Source: Microcoleus sp. bin38.metabat.b11b12b14.051 (GTDB lineage: Bacteria > Cyanobacteriota > Cyanobacteriia > Cyanobacteriales > Microcoleaceae). From it: a stretch of 47,480 bases of DNA. Made by a program: the position numbers and the translations under genes. Below the pieces are notes generated by a model. That model saw only the letters and a program-made list of their open reading frames with translations. It did no database searches and was not told the origin of the DNA. Each line of letters starts with the position of its first letter. The first letter of the stretch is position 1. The stretch lies in NCBI RefSeq assembly GCF_013299165.1, contig NZ_JAAFKD010000042.1, positions 1-47,480 of the forward strand, given 5' to 3'. This document shows positions 22,245 to 30,882 of the stretch, piece by piece.

Positions 22245-24977
22245 ATGTCAGATGATTATCAGCTTTATCGGTTCCCCGTTGACAATGAAAAAGGAATCAT
22301 TGAAACTATTGCAGTGTGGTCAGTTTGGGACTGCGTTGCCCAAAGATGGACAAACAAGCCTAAAGTTACCCTGAGAAATACGCTACTTTCAGGTTTGCAT
22401 CCAAACGTAAATAACAAAGACAGATTTTGTATTGGTGAAATCCCTGAATCTACTAAAGACTCAGCATTATTGAATCCGTTTCAACCAAATAAAGACGATC
22501 GATATATTCTGGATTTAGCCAGCAATTCTCGCAACCACGGTAGATTTACTTTCAATCTGAAGCCGATCGGTAGGGATTACTATGGCAATAAAGCCACCGA
22601 GCAATGGAAACGCATTATTTACGGTAGCATCCTACATACTGGTTGCAAGCACTTGGTTTTCGGTAATTTCAATTACGTGATAGTTGATGATGATGCCAGA
22701 GACGAACAGGGCAATCCACAAGATGACCCAACAAATGGGCGTCATTGGAACACAGGAGATAGTCATGGCAAAGCCTCCAGACAGTTCATGGAATTATTGG
22801 GTGCTGCTGAAATCTTCGATCAAGATTTTTCGCCAGAAGACGATATTAATTTACCCTTGCAATTTCGGATAGCTCAATTCAAGGATTGGGTGGCTAAGGG
22901 GACGATCGCCTATAATTCCGAACTTGACAATTCAGGGTTTGATTTGGTGATTCCGTGGTCTTCACTCAAGGGAAATAAACCCGCGCTGGGAAACTACGAA
23001 GGCAAACTACTTTGTGGGTTGGTTTTTGAGGGTGAACTACGCAGAGCTAAAGCTGGCTGGATGCTATTCCAGTGGTTTGATTATGCAACACTTGAACAAG
23101 ACAGAATTATTAGCCGATTGGTTACTAAATGCCAGCGATTAGCAGCAGCATTGAATTCGATTCAGGAATTGGCTAATTTACTAAGAATCGATCAAACCGA
23201 AGCTGAGCAGGAAATTCAAGAAGGTGTAGACAATCTACAGTCTGAAGCTGAATATGTGAACACAGCAATGGAAATTATCAAGTATGATGTCCGTGGTAAA
23301 TTGTTGCTGCATCCGTATATCACAGGCAAAGTTAAGGAGCGACTCAGAGCAGTTTGGCTGAATTTAGCCAAGGCTGCTGGTGTGCGGTTTTGGTCACTTA
23401 TGGCACAACCTGACGAGTATTTTGCTAAGAATGAGTCGATCGATAACAATGGCAAAACTGTATTTAGCAGAAAAGAATTCTGTGCGCCAGGAATGTCAGA
23501 AGGCGAGTACATACTTTTCTGCAATCCCATGCGTCACTGGGGCGATTGCCAACTCTGGATAAATGTTCATGAGGGTCTTTATGCCGACAGTAAAAATTTG
23601 ATGGCGGCTTCCCGAAAACTGTTACTGAGTTTGGGACGCGATACCGATGGTGATTTTATTCAGTTAATCGCTTCGCGTGAGTATCCAGAGTTGCGTCGTG
23701 CGATCGCCAATTTCTCCACACCACCATCCGTCCGCAAACTTCCTAAAGTACCGCTGGTAGGGAATTTGCAGCAAGTTGCCGTTAACAGCATGAATGATCA
23801 AACTGGCATTGTGGCATCCCTTTTAGGTAGGGTGCGCGGTGCCGGTGCTGAGGGAATTGTGTTGAATATTCCAGCAGGAGGGATGCAAACTTTACCCCAA
23901 GAAATGGCAATTATAGATTTTTTGAGTCAAGAACTTCAAATCGCAGTTGATAGTTTAAAGTCAGCTTATCCCAATAATGATGTTGGCTTGAAAGCTGTGG
24001 CTACATACCTTGATGGGCTAGGTGATGCAGGACAAATCCCGTGGCTCAAAGGATTTAAGGCTGAATCTACCTATCTCACTCAACCCTGTCCTGTGGCTCC
24101 AAATGCGATCGACACTGTTTCTCGTTTGGTTCAATTAGTCAACAGTTATTGGCAACCAGCACAAATCGAGACCAATCTTAATATCAATTCTTTTCGTGAA
24201 AGTCTCTTTCCTGGAGTGACAGTATCGCTCGAACAGCAAAATTATGCTTTTGAACAAAAAAAGCTGTATGGGATAGAGATTGGTGCTGCGATCGAATGGA
24301 AACTAGCAAATGAGGGTGACACTACACGAATCCGAGAAGTCACCGCCAAGTATCAAGCACTTAGAGATTCAATTCTCGATCGCGTACTCAAACCAGATGG
24401 TACCCAGTACAGCTTGAAATCCTGGTCGGCGGCTTTCTGGAGGGCTGCAAATACAGTGAATATCGAAAATAATCCAGATAGCACAGGCTCGATCGTATTC
24501 AATTTATTCAGAGAGGAGATTATTTTGGAACTCAAAGAAAACCCTGAGCCACCGTGGTTTTTTCAAGTCTACAATGTCCACAAAATGGAACCCAACCACC
24601 GAGCCAAAGTATTTTGGTCTGGGCAAACAGTTCAAGTTCGGGTTGTGTTGCGTGATTGGGCAGCACCGAGAACTGGAGTAATCGTCCCCACATTATCGGC
24701 AGATTTGCTGTACCCGCCGAGTACACAGTTGCCTGGGTTCTACCCACTAGGGCTGGTAGCTGAGCAGGATAGGTCAAAGATTGCGATCGGGGAAACTCGA
24801 ACGATGAAAATCTACACTTGGAGAGAGCAACGACCAGGGCAAGTGACAGAATTTTCAACAACCAAAGCTTGGTTGTTTAACGAAGATGTACCGCAGCAAC
24901 TCATAGATGATGTACTTGGAAAAGGAAGAACGTCAACTGGTTTGTATAAACCTGAAGATTTTGGTTACACGCCGTAG
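22245..24977 (+). CDS. Candidate two-barrel RNA polymerase (DxDGD protein)
   Basis: 910 aa. Residues 466-470 are D-T-D-G-D within LSLGRDTDGDFIQLI, the DbDGD metal-binding signature of the double-psi beta-barrel catalytic domain. About 35 residues before it, NPMRHWGD (427-434) matches the R/N-P-x-x-H-x-G-D element that precedes DbDGD in QDE-1/RdRP-type enzymes. After it come QTGIVASLLGRV and LSQELQIAVDSLKSA, like the D-x-L-G-x-I and AVD..K elements of the same group. This pattern assignment is mine and unverified. If right, it would be a phage- or element-encoded RNA polymerase comparable with YonO or crAss-like phage enzymes. Neighbours are a membrane protein and an HU-like protein. Confidence 0.6.
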   Translation: MSDDYQLYRFPVDNEKGIIETIAVWSVWDCVAQRWTNKPKVTLRNTLLSGLHPNVNNKDRFCIGEIPESTKDSALLNPFQPNKDDRYILDLASNSRNHGRFTFNLKPIGRDYYGNKATEQWKRIIYGSILHTGCKHLVFGNFNYVIVDDDARDEQGNPQDDPTNGRHWNTGDSHGKASRQFMELLGAAEIFDQDFSPEDDINLPLQFRIAQFKDWVAKGTIAYNSELDNSGFDLVIPWSSLKGNKPALGNYEGKLLCGLVFEGELRRAKAGWMLFQWFDYATLEQDRIISRLVTKCQRLAAALNSIQELANLLRIDQTEAEQEIQEGVDNLQSEAEYVNTAMEIIKYDVRGKLLLHPYITGKVKERLRAVWLNLAKAAGVRFWSLMAQPDEYFAKNESIDNNGKTVFSRKEFCAPGMSEGEYILFCNPMRHWGDCQLWINVHEGLYADSKNLMAASRKLLLSLGRDTDGDFIQLIASREYPELRRAIANFSTPPSVRKLPKVPLVGNLQQVAVNSMNDQTGIVASLLGRVRGAGAEGIVLNIPAGGMQTLPQEMAIIDFLSQELQIAVDSLKSAYPNNDVGLKAVATYLDGLGDAGQIPWLKGFKAESTYLTQPCPVAPNAIDTVSRLVQLVNSYWQPAQIETNLNINSFRESLFPGVTVSLEQQNYAFEQKKLYGIEIGAAIEWKLANEGDTTRIREVTAKYQALRDSILDRVLKPDGTQYSLKSWSAAFWRAANTVNIENNPDSTGSIVFNLFREEIILELKENPEPPWFFQVYNVHKMEPNHRAKVFWSGQTVQVRVVLRDWAAPRTGVIVPTLSADLLYPPSTQLPGFYPLGLVAEQDRSKIAIGETRTMKIYTWREQRPGQVTEFSTTKAWLFNEDVPQQLIDDVLGKGRTSTGLYKPEDFGYTP

Positions 24978-25021
24978 AATCGTGATAACATTTTGATTAA
25001 TGTCTCTCACTTACTTCTCAC

Positions 25022-25522
25022 ATGACTACAGAATTTATCCAAAAAGCAACTGGATTGCCTGAAGATACGATCGTAAAAGTCATGGATGCTTTTGTCGATT
25101 TTATCAAAAGTTCTATGAAAGACGGCAACCAAGTTGAAATGACTGGGTTTGGTGTTTTTAGTTTCAAAGATTTTGATGAGCGCCCCGGTAGGAATCCTCG
25201 CACCGGGGAATCGATTACGATCGCACCAAAGCGCAAACCGACTTTCAAATTCTCCAAAAAGTTTGTTGAGTCAATCAGCCTGAGTCCGTCTTCCACTATG
25301 CCTTTGGCTCCACCAACAGCGCCGCCGACGCACCAACGGCCAACTCCGCCACCGCTAGTAACAAAAACATGGTACTTGGCTGATGCAGCAGGTTCATTTT
25401 CCGAAGTGCCGGAACACGAACTCAAAGCCAAAGGTTTGACTGCCTCTAGTATGCTTTGGAGTGCAGAAACTGATTGGAAAAAAGCTTCTGATATTCCCGC
25501 TCTTGCTTATTTGCTGTCTTAG
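25022..25522 (+). CDS. HU-like DNA-binding protein fused to a GYF_2-like domain
   Basis: 166 aa. Residues 1-90 are an HU/IHF fold (FIQKATGLPEDTIVKVMDAF, VEMTGFGVFSF, and the DNA-binding arm signature GRNPRTGESITIAPKRKPTF). A Pro/Thr-rich linker (LAPPTAPPTHQRPTPPPL) leads to a C-terminal WYLADAAGSFSEVPEHELKA...MLWSAETDWKKASDIP, a GYF_2-like fold. HU condenses and bends DNA; GYF_2 domains are found in bacterial proteins and are thought to mediate protein contacts. It probably packs or recruits element DNA. Confidence 0.82.
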   Translation: MTTEFIQKATGLPEDTIVKVMDAFVDFIKSSMKDGNQVEMTGFGVFSFKDFDERPGRNPRTGESITIAPKRKPTFKFSKKFVESISLSPSSTMPLAPPTAPPTHQRPTPPPLVTKTWYLADAAGSFSEVPEHELKAKGLTASSMLWSAETDWKKASDIPALAYLLS

Positions 25523-25545
25523 TTTCTGCGTAAAACTAAGACAGT
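25514..25545. other. Hairpin overlapping the HU-GYF stop
   Basis: A perfect 12-bp stem CTGTCTTAGTTT/AAACTAAGACAG begins in the last codons of the gene. It precedes a second, T-tailed hairpin, so it may protect the mRNA end. Confidence 0.55.
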
Positions 25546-25559
25546 TAAAAACGTTATAC

Positions 25560-25590
25560 AAAGGAGTCAATGTGGCTCCTTTTTGTTGTT
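25560..25590 (+). terminator. Rho-independent terminator
   Basis: An AAAGGAGTCA...TGGCTCCTTTTTGTTGTT hairpin with T-run separates the HU-GYF gene from the fibre gene. Confidence 0.75.
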
Positions 25591-25620
25591 ATACTTAGTG
25601 AGTAATTGATTAAAAAAAAT

Positions 25621-27966
25621 ATGTCAGCCGGAAAATTAAGCTTTACATTGCCTGAGTACAAAGTGCGTGAGGATGGCACTTGGATTACCGCAAGGGTTGG
25701 AGTTACTCGATCGGAAGGTGCAGTAGGTACTGTAAGTGGCAGAGTCAATAACAGCACCAGTACAGCACCTGCACGAGCTGCTAGAAATTTAGATTACATC
25801 GTACCTCACGGAACTGGAACCAACCAAACCTTAAGCTGGGCTGCGGGTGAATCAGGTACAAAATTTTGTGATTTTGTAATTGTTAACGATGATTTTGTCG
25901 AAGGCGATGAAGTTCTCCCTCTCACATTGAATACTTTTACTGGGGGTGCTACGGCTGGAGCAATTGTGGCTGCCCGGTTAATTATTTTGGATGACGATTT
26001 TGTGATAGCAAAACATCGTTGGGACAAGACGGCATTGCAATTTGAGAATCCTGATGGTACTTGGGGAAATACTGTTGATTTGAAGGGTGAAAAAGGTGAA
26101 ACTGGCGCTATCGGATTACAAGGTATTGCTGGAGAACCTGGTGAACGCGGCTTAACTGGTGTTCGAGGCGATCGTGGTGAACCGGGCATAATCGGCGCAA
26201 CTGGTGCGAATGGTGAACGCGGTGAACGCGGTGAAGCTGGTACACCGGGTATGGATGGAGTGCAAGGAATGCCGGGGGGAATCGGTGCAACTGGAATTCA
26301 GGGCATCCAGGGCGAACGTGGTGAAATTGGTGAACGTGGTGAACGTGGTGAACGCGGCGCTGATGGCATTGAGGGCATTCAAGGTATTCAGGGCGATCGA
26401 GGTGATGTTGGCGCAACTGGTCAGACCGGAAGCACAGGTGATCGAGGTGACACTGGATTAACTGGCGAACGTGGTGAACGCGGTGCAGACGGCGCTGATG
26501 GAATTCAAGGAGAACAAGGAATTCAGGGATTGCAAGGTATCATCGGCGATCGCGGTGAACGTGGTGAAGCTGGCATTCAGGGCGAACGTGGAGAAGTCGG
26601 CGCCACTGGGAGTAAAGGCGATCGAGGTGATGTTGGCGAAGTTGGTGCAACTGGTACAGACGGCGCTGATGGAATTCAAGGAGAACCGGGAGAGCGTGGC
26701 ATTCAGGGTATTCAGGGTATTCAGGGTATTCAGGGTATTCAGGGCGAGCGTGGAGAAGTCGGCGCAATCGGCGCGAATGGTGCAACTGGTCAGATCGGAA
26801 GCAAAGGCGATCGAGGAGAAACAGGATTAACTGGCGATCGCGGGGAACGTGGGGAACGTGGCGCTGCGGGCGCTGATGGAATTCAAGGTTTACAAGGTGA
26901 ATGTGGCGCTGCGGGCGCTGATGGAATTCAAGGTTTACAAGGGATTCAAGGAATAAAAGGTGAACGTGGTGAACGTGGCGAACGTGGCGAACGTGGTGAA
27001 ACTGGCGCAGTGGGCGCAGTGGGCGCGTCGGGCGAAAAAGGAGAAAAAGGAGAAAAAGGCGATACTGGTGCCCAGGGAATCCCTGGACAACGTGGGTTAA
27101 CCGGCGAGCGAGGTTTGACTGGCACTCAGGGAATTCCGGGCGAGCGTGGAATTCCAGGAAATACTGGCGCAACCGGGGCAGCGGGAGCAAAAGGCGATCG
27201 CGGTGACGCTGGCGTTCAGGGTATTCAGGGAGCAACTGGTCAACCTGGTGTCAAGGGCGATCGAGGCGAAGTCGGTATTAACTGGCGCGGTACTTGGGCA
27301 GCAACAACTGCTTATGCTCCGAGAGATTGCGTAGCGCACAACGGTAGTAGCTACATTTGCACTGTCGCCAACACAAACTCAATTCCGGCTACCAGTTCAA
27401 GCTGGAATTTATTAGCAGCCCAGGGTGCAACTGGTGCAATGGGTGTTCAAGGGCCACAAGGTGCGATCGGATTGCAAGGTATCAAAGGTGATTCTATTCG
27501 TTGGCGCGGTACTTGGGCAGCAACAACTGCTTATTTACCATCAGATGCCATTTCTTACAACGGCAGCAGTTATGTTGCTGTGGTTGCAAACACTAATACT
27601 TTGCCGGGTGTCAGCCCAAATTGGATGCTTTTAGCTCAGCAAGGCGCTTCGGCTCCGGGTCCTAAATGCACTCAAATAAATTTTCCTTTAACCTACAACG
27701 GAACCGATTTTATCCAAATTCCGTTAAATTTTGGTTCGTGGCAAATTCTAGGCATTACCGGAACTTGTCATATGAGTAACAGTGCAGCTAACTGGGTTGT
27801 TAACCCTAGCTCCCCAATAATTAATCCTTCTGGTCAGATACCAAGCGCAGGGACTTACGATTTTACATTTGGTGCTGGCAGTAGCGCAATCCGAATCATT
27901 ATCCGACCAGGTGCTTTCAATATTGGGCAACAGATGACTTTCAAGATTTTAGTTTGGCACGAATAA
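25621..27966 (+). CDS. Collagen-like fibre protein with Calx-beta head
   Basis: 781 aa from ATG 25621. Residues 5-125 form a Calx-beta-like domain (SFTLPEYKVREDG...VNDDFVEGDEVLPLTL). A helical RWDKTALQFENPDGTWG segment follows. From about residue 150 to 555 there is a long G-X-Y array (GER, GIQ, GDR, GAT units), as in collagen-like phage tail fibres. Two WRGTWAATTAY-type modules (chitin-binding/CBM-like) follow, then a C-terminal beta domain. It is likely a trimeric surface or virion fibre for binding glycans. Arrays of GIQ and GER codons are prone to slippage. Confidence 0.82.
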   Translation: MSAGKLSFTLPEYKVREDGTWITARVGVTRSEGAVGTVSGRVNNSTSTAPARAARNLDYIVPHGTGTNQTLSWAAGESGTKFCDFVIVNDDFVEGDEVLPLTLNTFTGGATAGAIVAARLIILDDDFVIAKHRWDKTALQFENPDGTWGNTVDLKGEKGETGAIGLQGIAGEPGERGLTGVRGDRGEPGIIGATGANGERGERGEAGTPGMDGVQGMPGGIGATGIQGIQGERGEIGERGERGERGADGIEGIQGIQGDRGDVGATGQTGSTGDRGDTGLTGERGERGADGADGIQGEQGIQGLQGIIGDRGERGEAGIQGERGEVGATGSKGDRGDVGEVGATGTDGADGIQGEPGERGIQGIQGIQGIQGIQGERGEVGAIGANGATGQIGSKGDRGETGLTGDRGERGERGAAGADGIQGLQGECGAAGADGIQGLQGIQGIKGERGERGERGERGETGAVGAVGASGEKGEKGEKGDTGAQGIPGQRGLTGERGLTGTQGIPGERGIPGNTGATGAAGAKGDRGDAGVQGIQGATGQPGVKGDRGEVGINWRGTWAATTAYAPRDCVAHNGSSYICTVANTNSIPATSSSWNLLAAQGATGAMGVQGPQGAIGLQGIKGDSIRWRGTWAATTAYLPSDAISYNGSSYVAVVANTNTLPGVSPNWMLLAQQGASAPGPKCTQINFPLTYNGTDFIQIPLNFGSWQILGITGTCHMSNSAANWVVNPSSPIINPSGQIPSAGTYDFTFGAGSSAIRIIIRPGAFNIGQQMTFKILVWHE

Positions 27967-28000
27967 TTAATGGTAAAATTAGTTAGTTGCGAGGTCATTT

Positions 28001-28219
28001 ATGCCGATCGAATTTACCCAAACAAAAGAACCGATGAACTTTCAAGAACCTGTCGAAAAATCCGCAATCGTTCAAAAACGCGCTCATGTTTTGCTATCGG
28101 AAGCTCAACAAATTGTCACTCGCCTAGGCGAGGTTGATTCGCGAATGCTCGCTGAAGATTTCTCGATTTGTATTGGCTGGGGAAAGGTTAAGCTTTGCTT
28201 GACCATTGAAGACAGTTAA
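28001..28219 (+). CDS. Hypothetical protein after the fibre gene
   Basis: 72-aa soluble protein (SAIVQKRAHVLLSEAQQIVTRLG...FSICIGWGKVKLCLTIED). GAGGT lies upstream. It could be a fibre assembly factor by position only. Last gene of the rightward cassette. Confidence 0.55.
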   Translation: MPIEFTQTKEPMNFQEPVEKSAIVQKRAHVLLSEAQQIVTRLGEVDSRMLAEDFSICIGWGKVKLCLTIEDS

Positions 28220-28231
28220 TGCCAATTAGGT

Positions 28232-28280
28232 AAAAATTAAAAAACAACGTCTCTGCTCCAGACGTTGTTTTTTAATTTTT
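28232..28280. terminator. Strong bidirectional terminator
   Basis: A perfect 21-bp stem with A/T-rich ends and a 7-base loop. It separates the rightward cassette from the leftward genes beginning at 28301. Confidence 0.9.
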
Positions 28281-28300
28281 GCTTAAGTGTCAGTCAGAAC

Positions 28301-28786
28301 TTAGGTTTGAACTAGCAGAGCCTGAGCTACTACAATTTCATCGGTTGTTTTACCAGTGATAAACAACCCCACAAAAGCATCGTTTGGCGCGTCCACGAAA
28401 CAGACTTTTGTTTCAGTAAGTTGCTGAAAAGTTGAGTAAAGTTGTACGTAAAATTCTAAGGATTCAGCAGGCAATCGCAAATTTTCGATTGTCCCCATTA
28501 CTGCCGAGATTTCTGATTTGCTACTTTCCACCAAAGGGGTAAAAACTTCTAGCAAAGTTTTGCAAGCGATCGATCGATTACTTGGCACTTGATAATTTGC
28601 ACCGCCGACTTTTCGGCGCATCGCAGCATCCGCAACCAAAATCTGAGCATCAGTCAGTGATTTCGTTCGCCGAATAGACAGAGGCGAATCTGATTCAGAG
28701 GTTCCCCAGTAGTTATAATCTTTGATAATCGATCGTAAGTTGGATACGATTAAGCTTGCTGTAGACAAAGTAACAGTTGCAGTCAT
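28301..28786 (-). CDS. Hypothetical protein
   Basis: 161 aa from ATG 28786 (MTATVTLSTASLIVSNLRSI). Soluble, mixed alpha/beta, with a basic patch MRRKVGGANYQVPSNR. Not recognised. The in-frame TTG at 28807 is less likely as start. Confidence 0.5.
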   Translation of the reverse strand: MTATVTLSTASLIVSNLRSIIKDYNYWGTSESDSPLSIRRTKSLTDAQILVADAAMRRKVGGANYQVPSNRSIACKTLLEVFTPLVESSKSEISAVMGTIENLRLPAESLEFYVQLYSTFQQLTETKVCFVDAPNDAFVGLFITGKTTDEIVVAQALLVQT

Positions 28787-28851
28787 AGTTTTTAAATTGA
28801 GCAGCAACTCAATTGTATCATCTTATTTAATAATTATCGATCGAAAGCCTG

Positions 28852-28916
28852 GTATAATTGAATTACATTTCTCCCATATTGCTCATGCAACGCCTCACTT
28901 CCAGGCGTTGTTTTTG
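28852..28916 (+). ncRNA. Possible short RNA with its own promoter and terminator
   Basis: TGGTATAAT (-10 box TATAAT at 28852-28857) points rightward. Thirty bases later the hairpin CAACGCCT/AGGCGTTG is followed by TTTTT. Both flanking genes run leftward, so the pair would yield an RNA of about 50 bases. The hairpin may merely terminate the ligase transcript from the other side. No good -35 box is seen. Confidence 0.25.
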
Positions 28917-28917
28917 T

Positions 28918-29742
28918 TTAGACAAAATTCAAGAATACCGGATGCCGTAACTTTTTGCCATCAGTTACACCCAGATAAATTATCTTTACGTCCTCACCAA
29001 GATATTGAGCTTGATTATCCCAAAGTTCCTGGCGCTGAGCATCTGTAAATCCAGTACCAACATTGGAAGTAATTACCACCCCACCAACTAATCCAGCAAC
29101 AACTAAGTTTCCTAAGCTTTTGGCATATTTACCTTTTCCCCTCACAAATCCAGTGATGACAAAGTTAGATTTAACAAAGTTTTTAACTTTGAGTAGGTCA
29201 TGCGATCGCCCCTCTCGATAAGCCACAAACGGATGCCTGAGCATAGTTCCTTCAGGAAAACCAGCAGTAGCGTTTAGTTGATTCTGTGCTTGAATTGCTA
29301 CAGGATTATTCGCAACGTAAGTATAGGAAACTGGAACAAGAATTGACTGATTATCAGGGATTGATTCAGATATTGACTCAATCATCAATTCAGTATTTAC
29401 AAAATTGTAATCTTTGATAATTTGTGCAAATACATGAAACTGCATCCGCTTTTTGTCATCGAAGTTGATGTCTTTTGTGTCACGGGCGATTCCTGAAATA
29501 CGATCGAACTTTTCACCGGGAATATACAACTCGCCGTCTAAGATGGTGTTTGTCCCCTGGTAACAAAGACTTTCTATGTGTCCCAAACCCACATATTTCA
29601 GTTTGAGAGTACGACTCATCAAGCCTTGACCGGGGATGTACAAACACCGAACACCATCGAGTTTGGGACTGCTGTACCAACCAGATATTTTGTAATCTCT
29701 AACTGGACTGTAATTGTAGGCTAATTGAGGTTTAGAAACCAT
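28918..29742 (-). CDS. ATP-dependent DNA ligase
   Basis: 274 aa, small phage-type ATP-dependent DNA ligase that seals nicks through an enzyme-AMP intermediate. Motif I is PKLDGVRCLY with adenylated Lys27. Motif III-like block is ILDGELYIPG. Then come MQFHVFAQI, EGTMLRHPFVAYREG (motif IV) and LLKVKNF (motif V), followed by an OB-type tail (FVITGFVRGKGKYA...VVAGLVGG). ATG 29742 is chosen over TTG 29754. No extra domains. Confidence 0.88.
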   Translation of the reverse strand: MVSKPQLAYNYSPVRDYKISGWYSSPKLDGVRCLYIPGQGLMSRTLKLKYVGLGHIESLCYQGTNTILDGELYIPGEKFDRISGIARDTKDINFDDKKRMQFHVFAQIIKDYNFVNTELMIESISESIPDNQSILVPVSYTYVANNPVAIQAQNQLNATAGFPEGTMLRHPFVAYREGRSHDLLKVKNFVKSNFVITGFVRGKGKYAKSLGNLVVAGLVGGVVITSNVGTGFTDAQRQELWDNQAQYLGEDVKIIYLGVTDGKKLRHPVFLNFV

Positions 29743-29790
29743 TCTAGTTACCAAACTTTTCTCTATTCTAACCTGACTTTAGAACAAAGA

Positions 29791-29818
29791 AGCTGGCTGA
29801 GAATTACCTCAACCAGCT
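29791..29818 (-). terminator. Hairpin after the 29858-30259 gene
   Basis: AGCTGG.TGAG...CTCA.CCAGCT can pair with single mismatches. It lies between the ligase start and the next gene's end; no strong T-run. Confidence 0.4.
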
Positions 29819-29857
29819 AAGTCATTAGTCATCTCGCCTGCTCGCGAAGCCGAAGCA

Positions 29858-30259
29858 TTAACTAGCCCAACCAGGATTAAGACCAAAGGGCAACTTAAAC
29901 CCCTCTGGCAATACCCACAGGTGATAAGCATTTACCTGGTCAATTAAATCATTTGATGGTGGATAGATTTCGATCGCCAGTCTTTCTTCACCCATGATTT
30001 CATTCTTTACCCGTTGCAAAAACTGCCAATGATCATTAATTTTTTTGCCTTTGTGATCGGCAATCATCAAATGGTCGATCGTTCCCCATTCTGTTTGTTG
30101 CTCAAAACACATCACATAGTAGTGTGTGTTATGAAAAAATCTCTTGCAGTTTATTGGAAAAATCCCAAAATCTGCTGCTAAAAGCTTTCTCGATTCAATG
30201 CGTGATTGTGACATTTCCTGCCATGGGTCTCTAGCAAATCCTCTTGTCATTAGCTCCAT
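29858..30259 (-). CDS. Conserved phage-type hypothetical protein
   Basis: 133 aa. The block DHLMIADHKGKKINDHWQFLQRVKNEIMG and the ending AYHLWVLPEGFKLPFGL resemble a conserved phage family whose function is unknown. Its start overlaps the Ycf35 gene stop by ten bases, so it is translated in the same operon. Confidence 0.6.
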   Translation of the reverse strand: MELMTRGFARDPWQEMSQSRIESRKLLAADFGIFPINCKRFFHNTHYYVMCFEQQTEWGTIDHLMIADHKGKKINDHWQFLQRVKNEIMGEERLAIEIYPPSNDLIDQVNAYHLWVLPEGFKLPFGLNPGWAS

Positions 30260-30882
30260 TTCCCAGCAACTATTTTAACTGTGCCATCTTCTTCAATCTG
30301 AGATTCAATCTCAAATCCTTGAGCGATTAAAGCTGCGATCGCATTTTCTCGCGCATACCAAGGCAGCAGTGCCTCCATGAACTTTTGAGAATCCCTTTTA
30401 CTGCCGTCGCGTGTCAAAAACTCAAACTTGTCTTCAACCAGTTTAAAGCCGAAATCATAGCCACCTTGGTAGCTTTGTTTGCGCCTGATTACAAACTCGG
30501 CAAGTTTGCTGTTGCCGAAAGGGTCATGAATGTCAGCGTTACAATCGAGGCTTGCTCCTGTGAGAATACCGCTAAGACCGTTAGCAATCATTTGGTTGAG
30601 CACTTGTTCGAGAACAATCGGGTTTTTGATTTGAGTTTTGACGTGGGTCAAGTGTGACATATCTATTTCTGATAGGTTAGGTGGTTCGATACATTCAAAG
30701 ATTTGCTCGATCGGATTACCAGTTTTATTCGATTTAAGAATTTCCTTCAGTTCATTTTCTTCAACAAAAACACCTGGATTATCGCACCAACGATAAACTT
30801 GACCAACGTATTCAAATACTAACGGCAAGTTATTGGGCGGAGTTTCTTCGCCTTCATAAACCAAGTATTGCAATAGTTTCAT
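30250..30882 (-). CDS. ycf35: Ycf35-like protein (DUF1257) with N-terminal extension
   Basis: 210 aa from ATG 30882, which has GAGGAA upstream. The first 74 residues (MKLLQYLVYEGEETPPN...) are an unfamiliar extension. From the internal Met at 30660 the sequence MSHLTHVKTQIKNPIVLEQVL is the opening of Ycf35/DUF1257. YQGGYDFGFKLVEDKFEFLTRDG and YARENAIAALIAQGFEIES follow the family pattern. Ycf35 is conserved in cyanobacteria and red plastids, role unclear. It overlaps the DUF2997 gene by 29 bases. Confidence 0.68.
   Translation of the reverse strand: MKLLQYLVYEGEETPPNNLPLVFEYVGQVYRWCDNPGVFVEENELKEILKSNKTGNPIEQIFECIEPPNLSEIDMSHLTHVKTQIKNPIVLEQVLNQMIANGLSGILTGASLDCNADIHDPFGNSKLAEFVIRRKQSYQGGYDFGFKLVEDKFEFLTRDGSKRDSQKFMEALLPWYARENAIAALIAQGFEIESQIEEDGTVKIVAGKWS

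Noticed and set aside
26108..27339. Several long open frames antisense or frame-shifted to the collagen-like gene
   Set aside because: They are produced by the repetitive G-X-Y codons. Their translations are low-complexity (His/Arg or Thr/Phe-rich) and the sense frame is clearly the gene.
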